The position numbers and the translations under genes were made by a program. A DNA stretch of 13,148 nt from JBEKJU01 sp050011095 (lineage in GTDB: Bacteria; Desulfobacterota; Syntrophorhabdia; Syntrophorhabdales; WCHB1-27). The stretch's first letter is position 1. The number at the start of each line of letters is the position of its first letter. This document shows, one piece after another, positions 1 through 7,834 of this stretch. The notes beneath the pieces were generated by a model. That model was not told where the DNA came from. It did no database searches and saw only the letters and a program-made list of their open reading frames with translations. Where the stretch lies: contig JBEKJU010000076.1 in assembly GCA_050011095.1 (NCBI GenBank), positions 1 through 13,148 on the forward strand. The letters are read 5' to 3'.

Positions 1-36
1 TTCTTCCTTTCCGAGCGTCACTTTGTACTTTTTCAC
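1..36 (-). CDS. IS630-family transposase, N-terminal fragment at window edge
   Basis: The visible start reads MKKYKVTLGKEE from a GTG at 36-34, preceded on the minus strand by GGGAGG about 7 bases upstream. This N-terminus is typical of IS630-family (Tc1/mariner-like DDE) transposases, which usually open MKKY.VTLT.EE. Only 12 codons fall inside the window, so catalytic residues cannot be checked. The assignment rests on this short match plus the terminal sequence behind it, which abuts a TA dinucleotide as expected for a family that targets TA. Another IS family with a similar start is possible. Confidence 0.5.
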   Translation of the reverse strand, partial: MKKYKVTLGKEE

Positions 37-121
37 CCCCCATCCTCCCTGCGGCGGAATTGAATGTCACAGGGACATTTTATTTCGGATTATACGACAT
101 TACAAGGATGACGTGACACTA
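1..121 (-). mobile_element. End of an IS630-type insertion sequence, abutting a TA site
   Basis: Between the transposase start and the truncated nuclease gene lies about 80 bases of non-coding DNA. It contains a small inverted repeat (AATGTC at 63-68 and GACATT at 74-79) and a related GACATTAC near the outer edge at 96-103, which look like terminal-repeat subsites. The outer boundary is placed at about 119 because the neighbouring reading frame stops there in a TAG that contains the TA at 120-121, the dinucleotide IS630 elements duplicate. The other end is outside the window, so the boundary and target duplication are inferred. Confidence 0.45.
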
Positions 122-1798
122 GTAGTGCCTGTAAGGGGTTGGATACCCGCATCTGACACAGGCATCAGGGGCTGGACATCGAATCGTCTTGTTCGGCTTT
201 ACTTTCGCGCCTGGTGGCCGAGCCGTCACTTTCCTGGTTTCTTTCAGACGAGGGTTCGATTTGAGGATTATCTTCTCCTGCTGGTAGTCCCAATAAGCCG
301 CCTTGCCGATTTCGCCCAAATCTGGCATTACATACCGCGTCTTGCCCCATTTGAACCAACTCCTGCGGGGCAGTGTGTCTGCCCGTACGATCTCCTGATT
401 GGGCGTAGATTCGTTGTCCGGTGACGAGATAGCCGCCACGAACTCTGTCACACGCTGAAGCGCGAGGCAGTCTTCGGTATTGTAGGTAATGAGTCGTTCC
501 TTCAGCGACGGTTCGTGGGTCCTCTCCCATTCACTTCGCCACATCACAGTTTTGATCCCCGAAGGGTTCTTTTGCGACCAGTGGAATCCCAAATGTCGAC
601 CTATGTCTTTCAGTCCGTTGGAGTAGGTGGGGAAATAGATTCGGGCAAAAATGAAGGACAGGAGATTGATCGGATTACCGATCGACTCTTTGACGGATTC
701 CGTTTCGGGGCTACCATAACGGTCGCACATATTCTTCAGGAAAGCCGCGTCAAAGGCACCATAATGAACGATGACGGGATGAACGAGATTGGAGACAATT
801 GCGAGCAAATCATGCCAAATCCTTCTCTCGTGCTCCTTGCTATCCGCCCAAAGCACATGCTGGACGCCACCGACGCGTAATCCCACGAGGTAGTAGAAAT
901 CCTTGTCGGGGAGCGCTTCAGCATCCAAGTAAACCGGAATCCCTTCAATCTGCAAGGCGTCGCTCCCGACAACGTGAATCTTCTGTTCCCGGATCGAGAG
1001 GGCCTTGAGGCTCGTATGGTACTTTTCACGGCTTTTCTGGTATCGTTTTGCTTTTCGCCTGGGCCTGAATGTATAGGAAAGCTGAGTGACAGTGAAAATG
1101 CCCCTGCCGGCGAGGGCCTTTCGCTCTTGTTCCGTCATCCCGGCCAAAAGCGTGAGGTCATCTTTCTCTATGGCTTCTTGTCTGCAACGTGTCTGGTACT
1201 CGCACTCGGTGCAATGACGGTTCAGGAAGAGACCGGGGGGAGTCCCCGCGGACTCGGGCAGGATCGATTCCATTTTGGCCACGGTCTTGCGTACCTCTTT
1301 CAATAGTTCGCTCGTCTTGACTTTGGTTACGATGTTGCCATCACCGTGGATGATCTCGCCATAGGATGTGGGGATTCCAAGAGAACCTGCCAAAACAAGG
1401 GCGTCGAACGCCAACACGAGCTTGTCATTCTTGGTGAGCTTGTTGGCAAAGGAGAACCGGATCGGCACGAAACGCACGTTGGGTGTCTCTCTCCCTTTCG
1501 ATGGAATTCTTTTTATGGCATGTACGTCAGACTCCAGATTCCTTTGCCGGAGAGTAACGCCCAACACGAGCTGCCATTTTGCCGCCTTGACATTTTTGAT
1601 GGCTTCGGGATGGATGAGGCATTCCGAGGGAGGAATTTCGGCGGCAAGTCGCTTTTCCAGCGTATGACGGTAGGAGGCGTTCTCCATCCCAACCCATCGA
1701 TCGTAGCTGTCCGTCGACCCTTCCACATTAGTCGACAGAAGAAAACACTTGAGAGGACAGTTCAGGTACGCCTCAAAGATAAGGTTTGTGATAATCAT
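119..1798 (-). CDS. TM0106-family RecB-like/RNase H-fold nuclease, C-terminally truncated by an IS
   Basis: Predicted nuclease of 559 residues. The first third is RecB/Cas4-like with an N-terminal C14/C18 (LNCPLKC) and a C-x2-C-x5-C set at 196-205, the four-cysteine pattern of Fe-S nucleases; the PD-(D/E)xK core itself looks degenerate. Residues about 285-455 form an RNase_H_2/DEDD exonuclease domain with D292-x-E294, D350 (HYGAFD) and D443 (YNTEDCLALQ). The tail has a cysteine cluster (CPAPDACVRCG) and stops 10 residues later exactly at an insertion-sequence boundary. In the family, as I remember it, some members continue into a transposase-like zinc-finger region here, so this copy is probably truncated. 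The reading frame is open to 2083, but the ATG at 1798 is chosen: GGGAGG lies about 8 bases upstream and family homology (MIITNLIFEAYLNCP) begins there. Function in vivo is unknown. Confidence 0.8.
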   Translation of the reverse strand: MIITNLIFEAYLNCPLKCFLLSTNVEGSTDSYDRWVGMENASYRHTLEKRLAAEIPPSECLIHPEAIKNVKAAKWQLVLGVTLRQRNLESDVHAIKRIPSKGRETPNVRFVPIRFSFANKLTKNDKLVLAFDALVLAGSLGIPTSYGEIIHGDGNIVTKVKTSELLKEVRKTVAKMESILPESAGTPPGLFLNRHCTECEYQTRCRQEAIEKDDLTLLAGMTEQERKALAGRGIFTVTQLSYTFRPRRKAKRYQKSREKYHTSLKALSIREQKIHVVGSDALQIEGIPVYLDAEALPDKDFYYLVGLRVGGVQHVLWADSKEHERRIWHDLLAIVSNLVHPVIVHYGAFDAAFLKNMCDRYGSPETESVKESIGNPINLLSFIFARIYFPTYSNGLKDIGRHLGFHWSQKNPSGIKTVMWRSEWERTHEPSLKERLITYNTEDCLALQRVTEFVAAISSPDNESTPNQEIVRADTLPRRSWFKWGKTRYVMPDLGEIGKAAYWDYQQEKIILKSNPRLKETRKVTARPPGAKVKPNKTIRCPAPDACVRCGYPTPYRHY

Positions 1799-1931
1799 GG
1801 TCAAACCTCCCAATACATGCTTGCGGGAAGTGCTCAGGGAAGCTGCTCTTCGGATCCCCTTATGCAGGCCTTTCTCAAAAATCGACGGTTTCACGGGTTT
1901 AGTAAAAACTGGACGAGTCTTTCCTGGGAGC

Positions 1932-1961
1932 GTAACATTCGCCGTCGGCGTTCGATATAAT
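1932..1961 (+). promoter_or_regulatory. Candidate sigma-70 promoter with internal palindrome
   Basis: A perfect TATAAT at 1956-1961 has a weak -35 (GTAACA, 1932-1937) at 18 bases. It lies about 45 bases upstream of the GTG at 2005. The spacer contains an 11-base palindrome, CGCCG-T-CGGCG at about 1940-1950, which would be well placed as an operator. The assignment is by consensus only. Confidence 0.4.
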
Positions 1962-2004
1962 AACCCCACATTCAGTACATCGACCGCAGCAAAAGGAGAC
2001 ATAG

Positions 2005-2610
2005 GTGGGATTGGACGTCGACGACATAAACAAACACCTGAAGGCGGAGTTCGGGGCTTATGAGGACAGCCTGCAGGACGCATGGGTGGAGATTCTCGAG
2101 CGGAACCTTCAAGCCGCCACTGAGATTGAGCCGATAACGAGGAAAGTGAGGAACAGGGCCATAAGGCAGTACCTGACTAGGAAGCACCGGGAGGACAGCC
2201 TGCAGAGACCATTGGGACGTAACGGAGACGAGGGCTTCACTCTCGAGTCGATCCTACCGGCGTCTGTTTCAGATGACAGCGAGGCCAGGTCAGGGGATGC
2301 ACGAGATATTGACGTCTACGAGAGGATGGTGGGCTTTTTGATCCGGGAGTACCTGAAGCAGAAGCAGGAGAACGTCGAACTGAGAAAGAAGCGCATCGAG
2401 CTGACCGCCGAAAGGATCAGGCTCCGTAAGGAGTCGCTCGAGTTCAAGAGGTGCCGTTACGAGTCCTGGAAACGGCCGATGGAGGACAAGGGAAGGCAGA
2501 AAGAGGAGCTTCTAAGACTGCACATGCAGGTCCAGCGGGAGAAGCTCGAATTCAGGGAAAAATCGCTCAAGGCCAAAAAGCGAACAGGCAAAGCGAGGGG
2601 CCGGACCTGA
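2005..2610 (+). CDS. Sigma-factor-like N-terminal domain fused to a charged coiled coil, function unknown
   Basis: 201 residues from a GTG with AAAGGAGA about 7 bases upstream. I do not recognise a named family. The first about 75 residues read like sigma-70 region 2 and its following linker: an acidic patch (YEDSLQDAWVEILER), a stretch resembling the RxxARNRAIxxLRR helix (ITRKVRNRAIRQYLTRKHR), then SLQRPLGRNGDEGFTLESIL, which resembles the SLDAPIGEDGDxTLGDLL segment of sigma factors. No region 4 (-35-binding helix-turn-helix) follows. Instead, residues about 105-201 are very rich in K, R and E with heptad-like spacing, predicting a long alpha-helical coiled coil. It might be a sigma-like regulator or a small DNA-binding protein. 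It is divergent from the nuclease gene and shares an ATGA overlap with the next ORF. Confidence 0.65.
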   Translation: MGLDVDDINKHLKAEFGAYEDSLQDAWVEILERNLQAATEIEPITRKVRNRAIRQYLTRKHREDSLQRPLGRNGDEGFTLESILPASVSDDSEARSGDARDIDVYERMVGFLIREYLKQKQENVELRKKRIELTAERIRLRKESLEFKRCRYESWKRPMEDKGRQKEELLRLHMQVQREKLEFREKSLKAKKRTGKARGRT

Positions 2611-2759
2611 TGACTGCAAACCGAGCTGCAGCAGACGCCGTAAAAGGGATAGGTGAGTTTGAAGAGTCCGTCGCGCAAGAACCTGATGCCGAGGTCCTCG
2701 GACGTCGGTTCGGCATGGTCCGAAATCATTGTGGCGAAAAGGTTGAGCGCTTGAAATAA
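2610..2759 (+). CDS. Small hypothetical protein translationally coupled to the sigma-like gene
   Basis: A 49-codon ORF (MTANRAAADAVKGIGEFEES...) whose ATG overlaps the TGA of the upstream gene as ATGA, the usual mark of translational coupling. It ends in LKAKK-unrelated sequence GEKVERLK and then TAA. There is no recognisable domain, membrane segment or signal. The overlap and absence of a gap are the only support; it could also be a chance frame. Confidence 0.4.
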   Translation: MTANRAAADAVKGIGEFEESVAQEPDAEVLGRRFGMVRNHCGEKVERLK

Positions 2760-2806
2760 GCGAACCGATCTTGATCCCCTACCAGAATTAGAATTAGACC
2801 GTGACT

Positions 2807-2834
2807 CAGTTGTTGCGTTTTTTTGCAACAACTG
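2807..2834. repeat. Perfect 10-bp hairpin between convergent genes
   Basis: CAGTTGTTGC (2807-2816) and GCAACAACTG (2825-2834) flank an 8-base loop, GTTTTTTT. It sits between the small plus-strand ORF and the end of the minus-strand metallopeptidase gene, so a role at the 3' ends of the converging transcripts is likely. The T-run is in the loop rather than after the stem, so it is not a canonical intrinsic terminator on either strand. Confidence 0.5.
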
Positions 2835-2902
2835 GCGCTGACGGCTTTGACGCTCATTTGAGTGGACCCACTTTGCTCAAAAGAACTGGTCCTCACTGAT
2901 AT

Positions 2903-3616
2903 TCACTCGGCGTATCTGTTCAATTTCCTTCGCCGATCTTCGTAATCCGGCAAAACTACTTCCATCAGCCTCCAGAACCGAGGTCCATGGTGTTTCACGC
3001 TGAAATGGCACAGCTCATGAAGTATTACATAGTCGATACATTCTTTCGGGACGAGAATAAGCAGTAGGTTCAGCGTAATGCGTCTTGCGGACGAAAAGCT
3101 GCCCCACCTTCTGGCCATCCGCCTGATTGTAAGCGTGGGCAATGGTACACCGTATTTCGCTATTTTCTTTTGACAAGCGGCCAGTTGCTCCCCAAAGACT
3201 CGCTTCGCATGAGCGCGATACCAGGATTCGAGCAACTCCTTCACCCTTTCGCTGCTTGGTTCGGCTCTTGTCGTAACCATCAAGTATCCCCGAAGACACC
3301 TGACGGAGTCTTCTTCCGCTCGTTCAACTTTCAGACGATACTGCCTCCCCAGGTACCTATGAGTTTCGCCGCTTATATACCTTCGGGGCGGTTGTTTGGG
3401 CAGGTACTGCTCGAAGTCCCGAAGAGTTTTTTCAATCCACGGGGCCCGTTTGCGGACGAATTGGCCTATGGTTTCAGGATTGGTTCCCAAAGGAGCTTTG
3501 ACGGTGACCGAAAGATCGGGGTGCACGGTAATCCCCAGTGTCTTTCTTTGGGAGAAAGAGTACTGGTAGGAAATTGTCACGGTCCCCCACGTAATCGTGT
3601 CAGCATATGCCTCCAT
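2903..3616 (-). CDS. YgjP/DUF45-type (M48-like) zinc metallopeptidase at the end of the RM operon
   Basis: Predicted cytoplasmic zinc metallopeptidase of 237 residues, about the usual length for the YgjP (DUF45, SprT/WLM-like) family. The metal site HELCH is at 200-204, with a third ligand in the following HHGPRFW (about H210), matching the family's HELxH...H.xxFW. The upstream IRRMARRWGSFSS stretch is the conserved substrate-side segment, followed by ITLN. There is no signal peptide. The frame is open to 3652, but the ATG at 3616 overlaps the hsdR stop as TGATG and starts the homologous part, so coupled translation from it is preferred. DUF45 genes are often found directly beside hsdR in type I RM loci, which fits here; the job there (perhaps turnover of a restriction or DNA-bound protein) is not established. 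Confidence 0.85.
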   Translation of the reverse strand: MEAYADTITWGTVTISYQYSFSQRKTLGITVHPDLSVTVKAPLGTNPETIGQFVRKRAPWIEKTLRDFEQYLPKQPPRRYISGETHRYLGRQYRLKVERAEEDSVRCLRGYLMVTTRAEPSSERVKELLESWYRAHAKRVFGEQLAACQKKIAKYGVPLPTLTIRRMARRWGSFSSARRITLNLLLILVPKECIDYVILHELCHFSVKHHGPRFWRLMEVVLPDYEDRRRKLNRYAE

Positions 3617-6600
3617 CACTGCCTTGCCTGCTTCTTTGCGATTGACAGGCAACGATCGATGATCTCATCCATATCGGTGGTTGAAAAACTGATGTCATAC
3701 TTGCTCCTGACCTCAAAAAGATAGTCGTCAATGGCATTCTGCATATCTTTGAGGGCGTCGTCCTTCGTGGTCCAGTCACGTCTTTTCAGTCTGCCCAGGA
3801 TCTTTTCAATCGCTATCGCGATGTCCGTTGCAATGCGTTTCTGTTTGGCAGGCTCTGTTCCGTAGCTCGCGAGAACCTCGCCTACGACGCCGTAGTATGC
3901 CTGCGCCTCCTTGTATTGGGTGAGCCGCGCCGGCATCTCCTCCTCATGGCCGCGTCTAACCGTAGACAGGTACTCTGTCACGCGTCGCAAATACTCCGCG
4001 TCAGTAATCCGCTGCTGCCGGTAGTCTGCGATGGCCTGTTCCACAAGATCGGCGAATTTCCGGTAGAACACTGGATCTTCGTCCATCTTATCATGGACGG
4101 TCCTGGCAAGCCTACTCGCGATCGTATCAGCCTTGGCCGCCTTGCCGACACGCCTTTCCACTTCCTGGTCAAAGGCCTCAACATCGAAAATGTTCACAAG
4201 ACCCGTCACTACTTCCACATCCGGCGCCTGGATATGACTGTCCATTACCTTCCGGATCTGTTTTTCGTATTGGCTATAGTCTACGGTTTCTGCATAACGC
4301 TGCTGCACGGATGAACGCAAGCTCCTAAACCGCTTCAGGTCGTCCTTATACGTCTTGATCAAATCAGAAGAGGTTTCCTCGTAGAAATGCTCTGTTCCCA
4401 GCGCGACTGACAGGGTTCGCTGAAAAGCGGTGAGGGCTTCATAGAAAGCGTGTCTGCGGTCTTCCGGGGCAAGGTGCTGCTCCATGGCCTCATTGTCATT
4501 CTTGTTGCGCACTTCCTTAAAAACATCCCACAGGTCCGAATGCTTCTGCGGCAAAGTCTTTATCTCGGCATGCGTGTCGATAACTGCTCCGGTAAGATCA
4601 ACGTCAGCCTGGTCAAACCCGCCCAAGGCCTCGTAAGTATTCATGGCCTCGTTCAACTCACCCAGCACGCCGCGGTAGTCCACAACGTATCCGAATTCCT
4701 TGCCCGTGTAGATACGGTTGACTCTCGATATGGCCTGAAGAATATTGTGCTCCTTGAGCTGCCTGTCGATGTAAAGGACAGTGTTTCGAGGCTCGTCAAA
4801 CCCTGTAAGAAGTTTCTCTATGACGATAAGAATCTCAACTCCGTCTTCCCGGCCAAAGGAGGCGATCAGTTGTTTGAGGTACTTCTCCTCGTTGCCGAAG
4901 CGCTTCATCATCTCGGTCCAGAAGGCGTTCACCAAAGGGGTGTCTTCTTCCTCCAGTGACTCCTCTCCTGATCGTGTGTCGGGCGGCGACATCACCACTT
5001 CGGCATCCACCATGCCATACTCTTTGAAGAATCGTCGATAGAGGATGGCGCTCGTCCGGGAGTCAGCAGCCAATTGTGCTTTGAAACCGGTTCCCTGGAA
5101 GTTGTCCCTGAAGTGGGTACTGATGTCGAAAGCAATCAGTCGCAGCCGTTGCTCTGCCTTCTGAATGGCCTCTTTCGTGGCCATCTTGCGCTTCAGATCA
5201 GCTCTTTGCGCCTCGCTCAGGTTAGCCGTCACGCGATCGAACCAGCGCTGCATGGCTTCTTTATTCTGTTCAAGCAGTGCCATGCGCCCCTCATAAAGCA
5301 ACGGAGCCACGGCCGCGTCCTGGACAGCTTCGCGCATAGTGTACGAATGGATGAAACCGCCGAACTTTGCAGCGGTGCTTTTCTCCGCCTTGAGAAGGGG
5401 CGTTCCCGTGAAACCAATGTAGCAGGCATGGGTGAAAACACGCCTCATCTGTGCCGCGGTGGTCCCGTAGTTGGTCCGGTGGCTCTCGTCAACGAGAACG
5501 AAGATATTCGGGTTTTGATCTCTTACGCCGTACTTGCCTCTTACCGTGGCGAATTTGTTGATAATAGTGGTGATAACGCCTGCCTTCCCCTCGGTGATGA
5601 GCCGCATGAGGTGCTCGCCGGTATTTGCCTTCATCGCCGTCTTGCCGCAGGCCTCAAAGGTACGCCATATTTGATCGTCCAGATCCACCCGGTCGGTTAC
5701 GATGATGACGCGGGGGTTGGTAATCGCTGGATGGAGGGCGAGTGCCTTGGCAAGCATCACCATGGTGAGGGACTTGCCGCTTCCCGTGGTGTGCCAGATA
5801 ACGCCTCCCAGACGCTGCCCCTCCCGAAGAGGCGTGACCCGTTCGATAGTCCGCTTCACGGCGAAGTACTGCTGATATCGTGCTATCTTACGCTTCCCCG
5901 CATCGAAGACCACATAACCATATACCAGTTCAAGAAGTCGTTCGGGCCGCAAGAACGCCCATAGAGTCTTATCCTGGGCTGTAGGCAGGCGGTCCCCGGC
6001 GGCCCACAATTCACCAAAGTAACGCCGTGCCTCTCGATAGGCATCGGCGTCTTTCTCGGCAAAGGGCGCAAAAAGTCTTGCTTCCACGCTTTGGGGCAGG
6101 CGCTGGTTGGCGGTGGCATGGATGGCTTGCTCGTACCGTCCCTCCTCCTTCCAGACGCTCCAAAAGGTCCGTGGTGTGCCCGTTGTGCCGTATCGGATGT
6201 CGTTGACGCTCGTGGCGATCAAGACTTGGGTGTACTGAAATAGGTGCGGTATCCACTCGTCTTTTTGATTACGGAGATGCTGGGAAATAGCCACTTCAAT
6301 CTGCTTCTCTCCCGCTTGATCGTCCTTGTCGCGCCGCTTGCATTCGATAACCACAAAGGGTATGCCATTTACAAAAAGGACGATATCCGGCCTGGCCGTC
6401 TCGTGCGACCGGGCGCGCTCCACTACAAACTCGTTGGTTACGTGGTAAACGTTTCTCTCCGGGTGGTGCCAGTCCACGTAATGGAGGGAACGCCCCTTTC
6501 GGTCGCCGACAATGGTCTGTTCAAGGCTTTTCCCGAGGGTAAGGAGGTGATAGATCTTCTCGTTGGTCCGCACGAGGCCATCAAAGGGTTCGTCTCTGAG

Positions 6601-6837
6601 GCACCTCACCGCTTCGACTATGTTCGCCTCGCTGAAGGGGTAAGTCTCGCCTTTCACTTCGATACGGTTATTCGTCTCCAGCCAGGGCTTGAGCACTTCC
6701 GTGAGTATTACCTGATCGGCACGGCCGTTGCGGAGTCTCAGAGCTTCTTCGCGGCTCAGATATTGCCACCCGAGGGCGTGAAGCACCTGTATCGCCGGGA
6801 TTACCGAATCGAAGTCTTCAAGGTAGGAGAGGCTCAC
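3616..6837 (-). CDS. hsdR: Type I restriction enzyme R subunit (HsdR)
   Basis: ATP-dependent translocase/endonuclease subunit of a type I R-M complex; with HsdM and HsdS it pumps unmodified DNA and cleaves at a distance. 1073 residues, normal for HsdR. In order: N-terminal PD-(D/E)xK nuclease (PD at 150-151, ECK at 165-167); SF2 motor with Walker A HTTGSGKS (349-356), VDESHR as the DEAD-type motif II (449-454), FTGTPL motif III (476-481) and QAISRVNR motif VI (701-708); and a helical C-terminal part for assembly. All core motifs look intact. The frame extends to a TTG at 6861, but the GTG at 6837 is preferred: it overlaps the abi stop as GTGA and has GGAGG 7 bases upstream. Its 3' end overlaps the metallopeptidase gene. 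Confidence 0.95.
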   Translation of the reverse strand: MSLSYLEDFDSVIPAIQVLHALGWQYLSREEALRLRNGRADQVILTEVLKPWLETNNRIEVKGETYPFSEANIVEAVRCLRDEPFDGLVRTNEKIYHLLTLGKSLEQTIVGDRKGRSLHYVDWHHPERNVYHVTNEFVVERARSHETARPDIVLFVNGIPFVVIECKRRDKDDQAGEKQIEVAISQHLRNQKDEWIPHLFQYTQVLIATSVNDIRYGTTGTPRTFWSVWKEEGRYEQAIHATANQRLPQSVEARLFAPFAEKDADAYREARRYFGELWAAGDRLPTAQDKTLWAFLRPERLLELVYGYVVFDAGKRKIARYQQYFAVKRTIERVTPLREGQRLGGVIWHTTGSGKSLTMVMLAKALALHPAITNPRVIIVTDRVDLDDQIWRTFEACGKTAMKANTGEHLMRLITEGKAGVITTIINKFATVRGKYGVRDQNPNIFVLVDESHRTNYGTTAAQMRRVFTHACYIGFTGTPLLKAEKSTAAKFGGFIHSYTMREAVQDAAVAPLLYEGRMALLEQNKEAMQRWFDRVTANLSEAQRADLKRKMATKEAIQKAEQRLRLIAFDISTHFRDNFQGTGFKAQLAADSRTSAILYRRFFKEYGMVDAEVVMSPPDTRSGEESLEEEDTPLVNAFWTEMMKRFGNEEKYLKQLIASFGREDGVEILIVIEKLLTGFDEPRNTVLYIDRQLKEHNILQAISRVNRIYTGKEFGYVVDYRGVLGELNEAMNTYEALGGFDQADVDLTGAVIDTHAEIKTLPQKHSDLWDVFKEVRNKNDNEAMEQHLAPEDRRHAFYEALTAFQRTLSVALGTEHFYEETSSDLIKTYKDDLKRFRSLRSSVQQRYAETVDYSQYEKQIRKVMDSHIQAPDVEVVTGLVNIFDVEAFDQEVERRVGKAAKADTIASRLARTVHDKMDEDPVFYRKFADLVEQAIADYRQQRITDAEYLRRVTEYLSTVRRGHEEEMPARLTQYKEAQAYYGVVGEVLASYGTEPAKQKRIATDIAIAIEKILGRLKRRDWTTKDDALKDMQNAIDDYLFEVRSKYDISFSTTDMDEIIDRCLSIAKKQARQ

Positions 6838-7742
6838 TCGCCGCCTCCACTTGTTTCCCAACGTTTATGCGATTTCCAATTCTCCGGCAGTCCCATCGAA
6901 CGTCGGAACCGATCTTCAGTTGCAATTGGATCAAGGAGGTCCGTGATACGCGAACACCAGTCACCGCAGTGATCCTGTCCCAACAACAGATGACGTAGGA
7001 TGACCAACACGGCGAAAAGCCGTTTCTGGTTCGGAGTCTCTTCTTGGGCCCACCCATGTTTGGCAGTGGGCATTTCCGGTGCGACCGCCAGTTCCCGGTT
7101 CCAAAGACGACCGTGATGAGCGCAGATATTCCGGATAAAGGCAAGAGTCCTCAGCCACGTGTGAAGAACCTGCCGAGGTATGTCATAGAGACTGCTCACC
7201 TTTTGTTGATCTGCGCTCTTCATGCCCTCGTAGAGCCGTGAAAGGGATCCGAAGGACATTACCTCGGTGGCCATCCATATCGGAAGACCCGGGAAACCGT
7301 CATACTTCTCTCTGAAGTGGCGTATGAAGGTTTCCCGGCTTTTTCTAACCTCGACGGTCAGTTTGTCGAGCCACTGCGCATGTTGGAAAGACGACCGGAA
7401 GCACGCGGGATCAAGGTAACAGAAAGGGCCATACGTGTGGGCGAGCGTATAGGTTACTTCGGTTCGGATTGCCACCTCGACACGTTCCACTGCATCCATT
7501 GCAAGGATTCGCAGTTTTCTGTCAAACTCATACAACTCCATGACCCGTTCCCACGTCGTGCCGGGTCGAAAGTGATCGAGGTAGTCTTTGAAAGGAAGAC
7601 AATAACCGCTGAATCGGTAGTAGCTGATCTTTGAAAGGTTGTTTAGGGCCGCAGCACGATTTTCAATAATCAGCCCCCGTTCGGCCAGGAGATTCAGCTG
7701 CTCATCGAAAGTCAGTGCCGGCTTGGTGTAGGGTACAGTCAT
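6834..7742 (-). CDS. Abi_2 (AbiD/AbiF)-family HEPN protein, predicted RNase toxin
   Basis: 302 residues, full length for the Abi_2 family (abortive-infection proteins such as lactococcal AbiF/AbiD). The N-terminus PYTKPALTFDEQLNLLAERGL and ISYYRFSGYCLPF (39-51) are family signatures. The C-terminal half holds RNICAHHGRLWNR (204-216), an R-x4-H HEPN motif (R204, H209) of the kind that forms the RNase site in HEPN toxins. The family is thought to arrest growth of infected cells by RNA cleavage; the target is not readable from sequence. The gene sits between hsdS and hsdR, and its TGA overlaps the hsdR GTG, so expression is coupled to HsdR. Upstream is a short promoter-structured RNA-terminator unit, so Abi may need terminator read-through. 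Its own ribosome-binding site is poor (GGGGGA about 10 bases before the ATG), consistent with low or controlled expression. Confidence 0.88.
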   Translation of the reverse strand: MTVPYTKPALTFDEQLNLLAERGLIIENRAAALNNLSKISYYRFSGYCLPFKDYLDHFRPGTTWERVMELYEFDRKLRILAMDAVERVEVAIRTEVTYTLAHTYGPFCYLDPACFRSSFQHAQWLDKLTVEVRKSRETFIRHFREKYDGFPGLPIWMATEVMSFGSLSRLYEGMKSADQQKVSSLYDIPRQVLHTWLRTLAFIRNICAHHGRLWNRELAVAPEMPTAKHGWAQEETPNQKRLFAVLVILRHLLLGQDHCGDWCSRITDLLDPIATEDRFRRSMGLPENWKSHKRWETSGGGE

Positions 7743-7765
7743 ACCCGATTTTCCCCCACACCAAC

Positions 7766-7823
7766 AAAAAACCCACCATGGTTACGCGTCATCCCCGGTA
7801 ACGGAGAGAGTGGCTTGGTGGGT
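7766..7823 (-). terminator. Intrinsic terminator just before the abi gene
   Basis: The outer 8-bp stem (ACCCACCA/TGGTGGGT) is followed immediately by six Ts, 24 bases upstream of the abi ATG. The long stem-loop makes it an unusual but credible Rho-independent terminator, which would leave most transcripts as the short RNA and let a minority read into abi. Confidence 0.6.
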
Positions 7824-7828
7824 GTGTT
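7766..7828 (-). ncRNA. Candidate abiF-type structured RNA upstream of the HEPN gene
   Basis: A roughly 62-nt RNA is predicted, starting near A7828 (7 bases after a strong -10) and ending in six Ts at 7771-7766. ACCCACCA (7823-7816) pairs perfectly with TGGTGGGT (7778-7771), directly followed by the T-run. Inside lies a second stem, GTTAC (7802-7798) with GTAAC (7785-7781), and a GGGGA loop that could contact UCUCC at 7807-7803, though zero linker makes that pseudoknot uncertain. A structured RNA motif has been reported upstream of abiF-like genes and is proposed to act as an RNA antitoxin; position and layout match that, but I cannot check the covariance model. The alternative is a plain leader attenuator. 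Confidence 0.6.
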
Positions 7829-7834
7829 AAGAAC

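Noticed and set aside
1346..1960. 204-codon plus-strand frame opposite the nuclease gene
   Set aside because: Antisense shadow of a well supported nuclease; no recognisable protein features.
1799..2083. N-terminal 95-residue extension of the TM0106-family nuclease
   Set aside because: Homology and a GGGAGG ribosome-binding site both support the ATG at 1798; the extension would overlap the divergent promoter and gene.
2807..2834. Hairpin as a canonical bidirectional terminator
   Set aside because: The T-run lies in the loop, not 3' of the stem on either strand, so it is listed only as a hairpin.
5074..5964. Long plus-strand open frames opposite hsdR (also 6244-6972, 3170-3724)
   Set aside because: They are antisense to a clear HsdR/metallopeptidase coding sequence and show no domain or ribosome-binding site.
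6837..7742. Embedded anticodon nuclease (PrrC/RloC) in the RM operon
   Set aside because: The protein lacks an ABC-type ATPase and matches Abi_2 HEPN signatures instead; the PrrC comparison is only by position.
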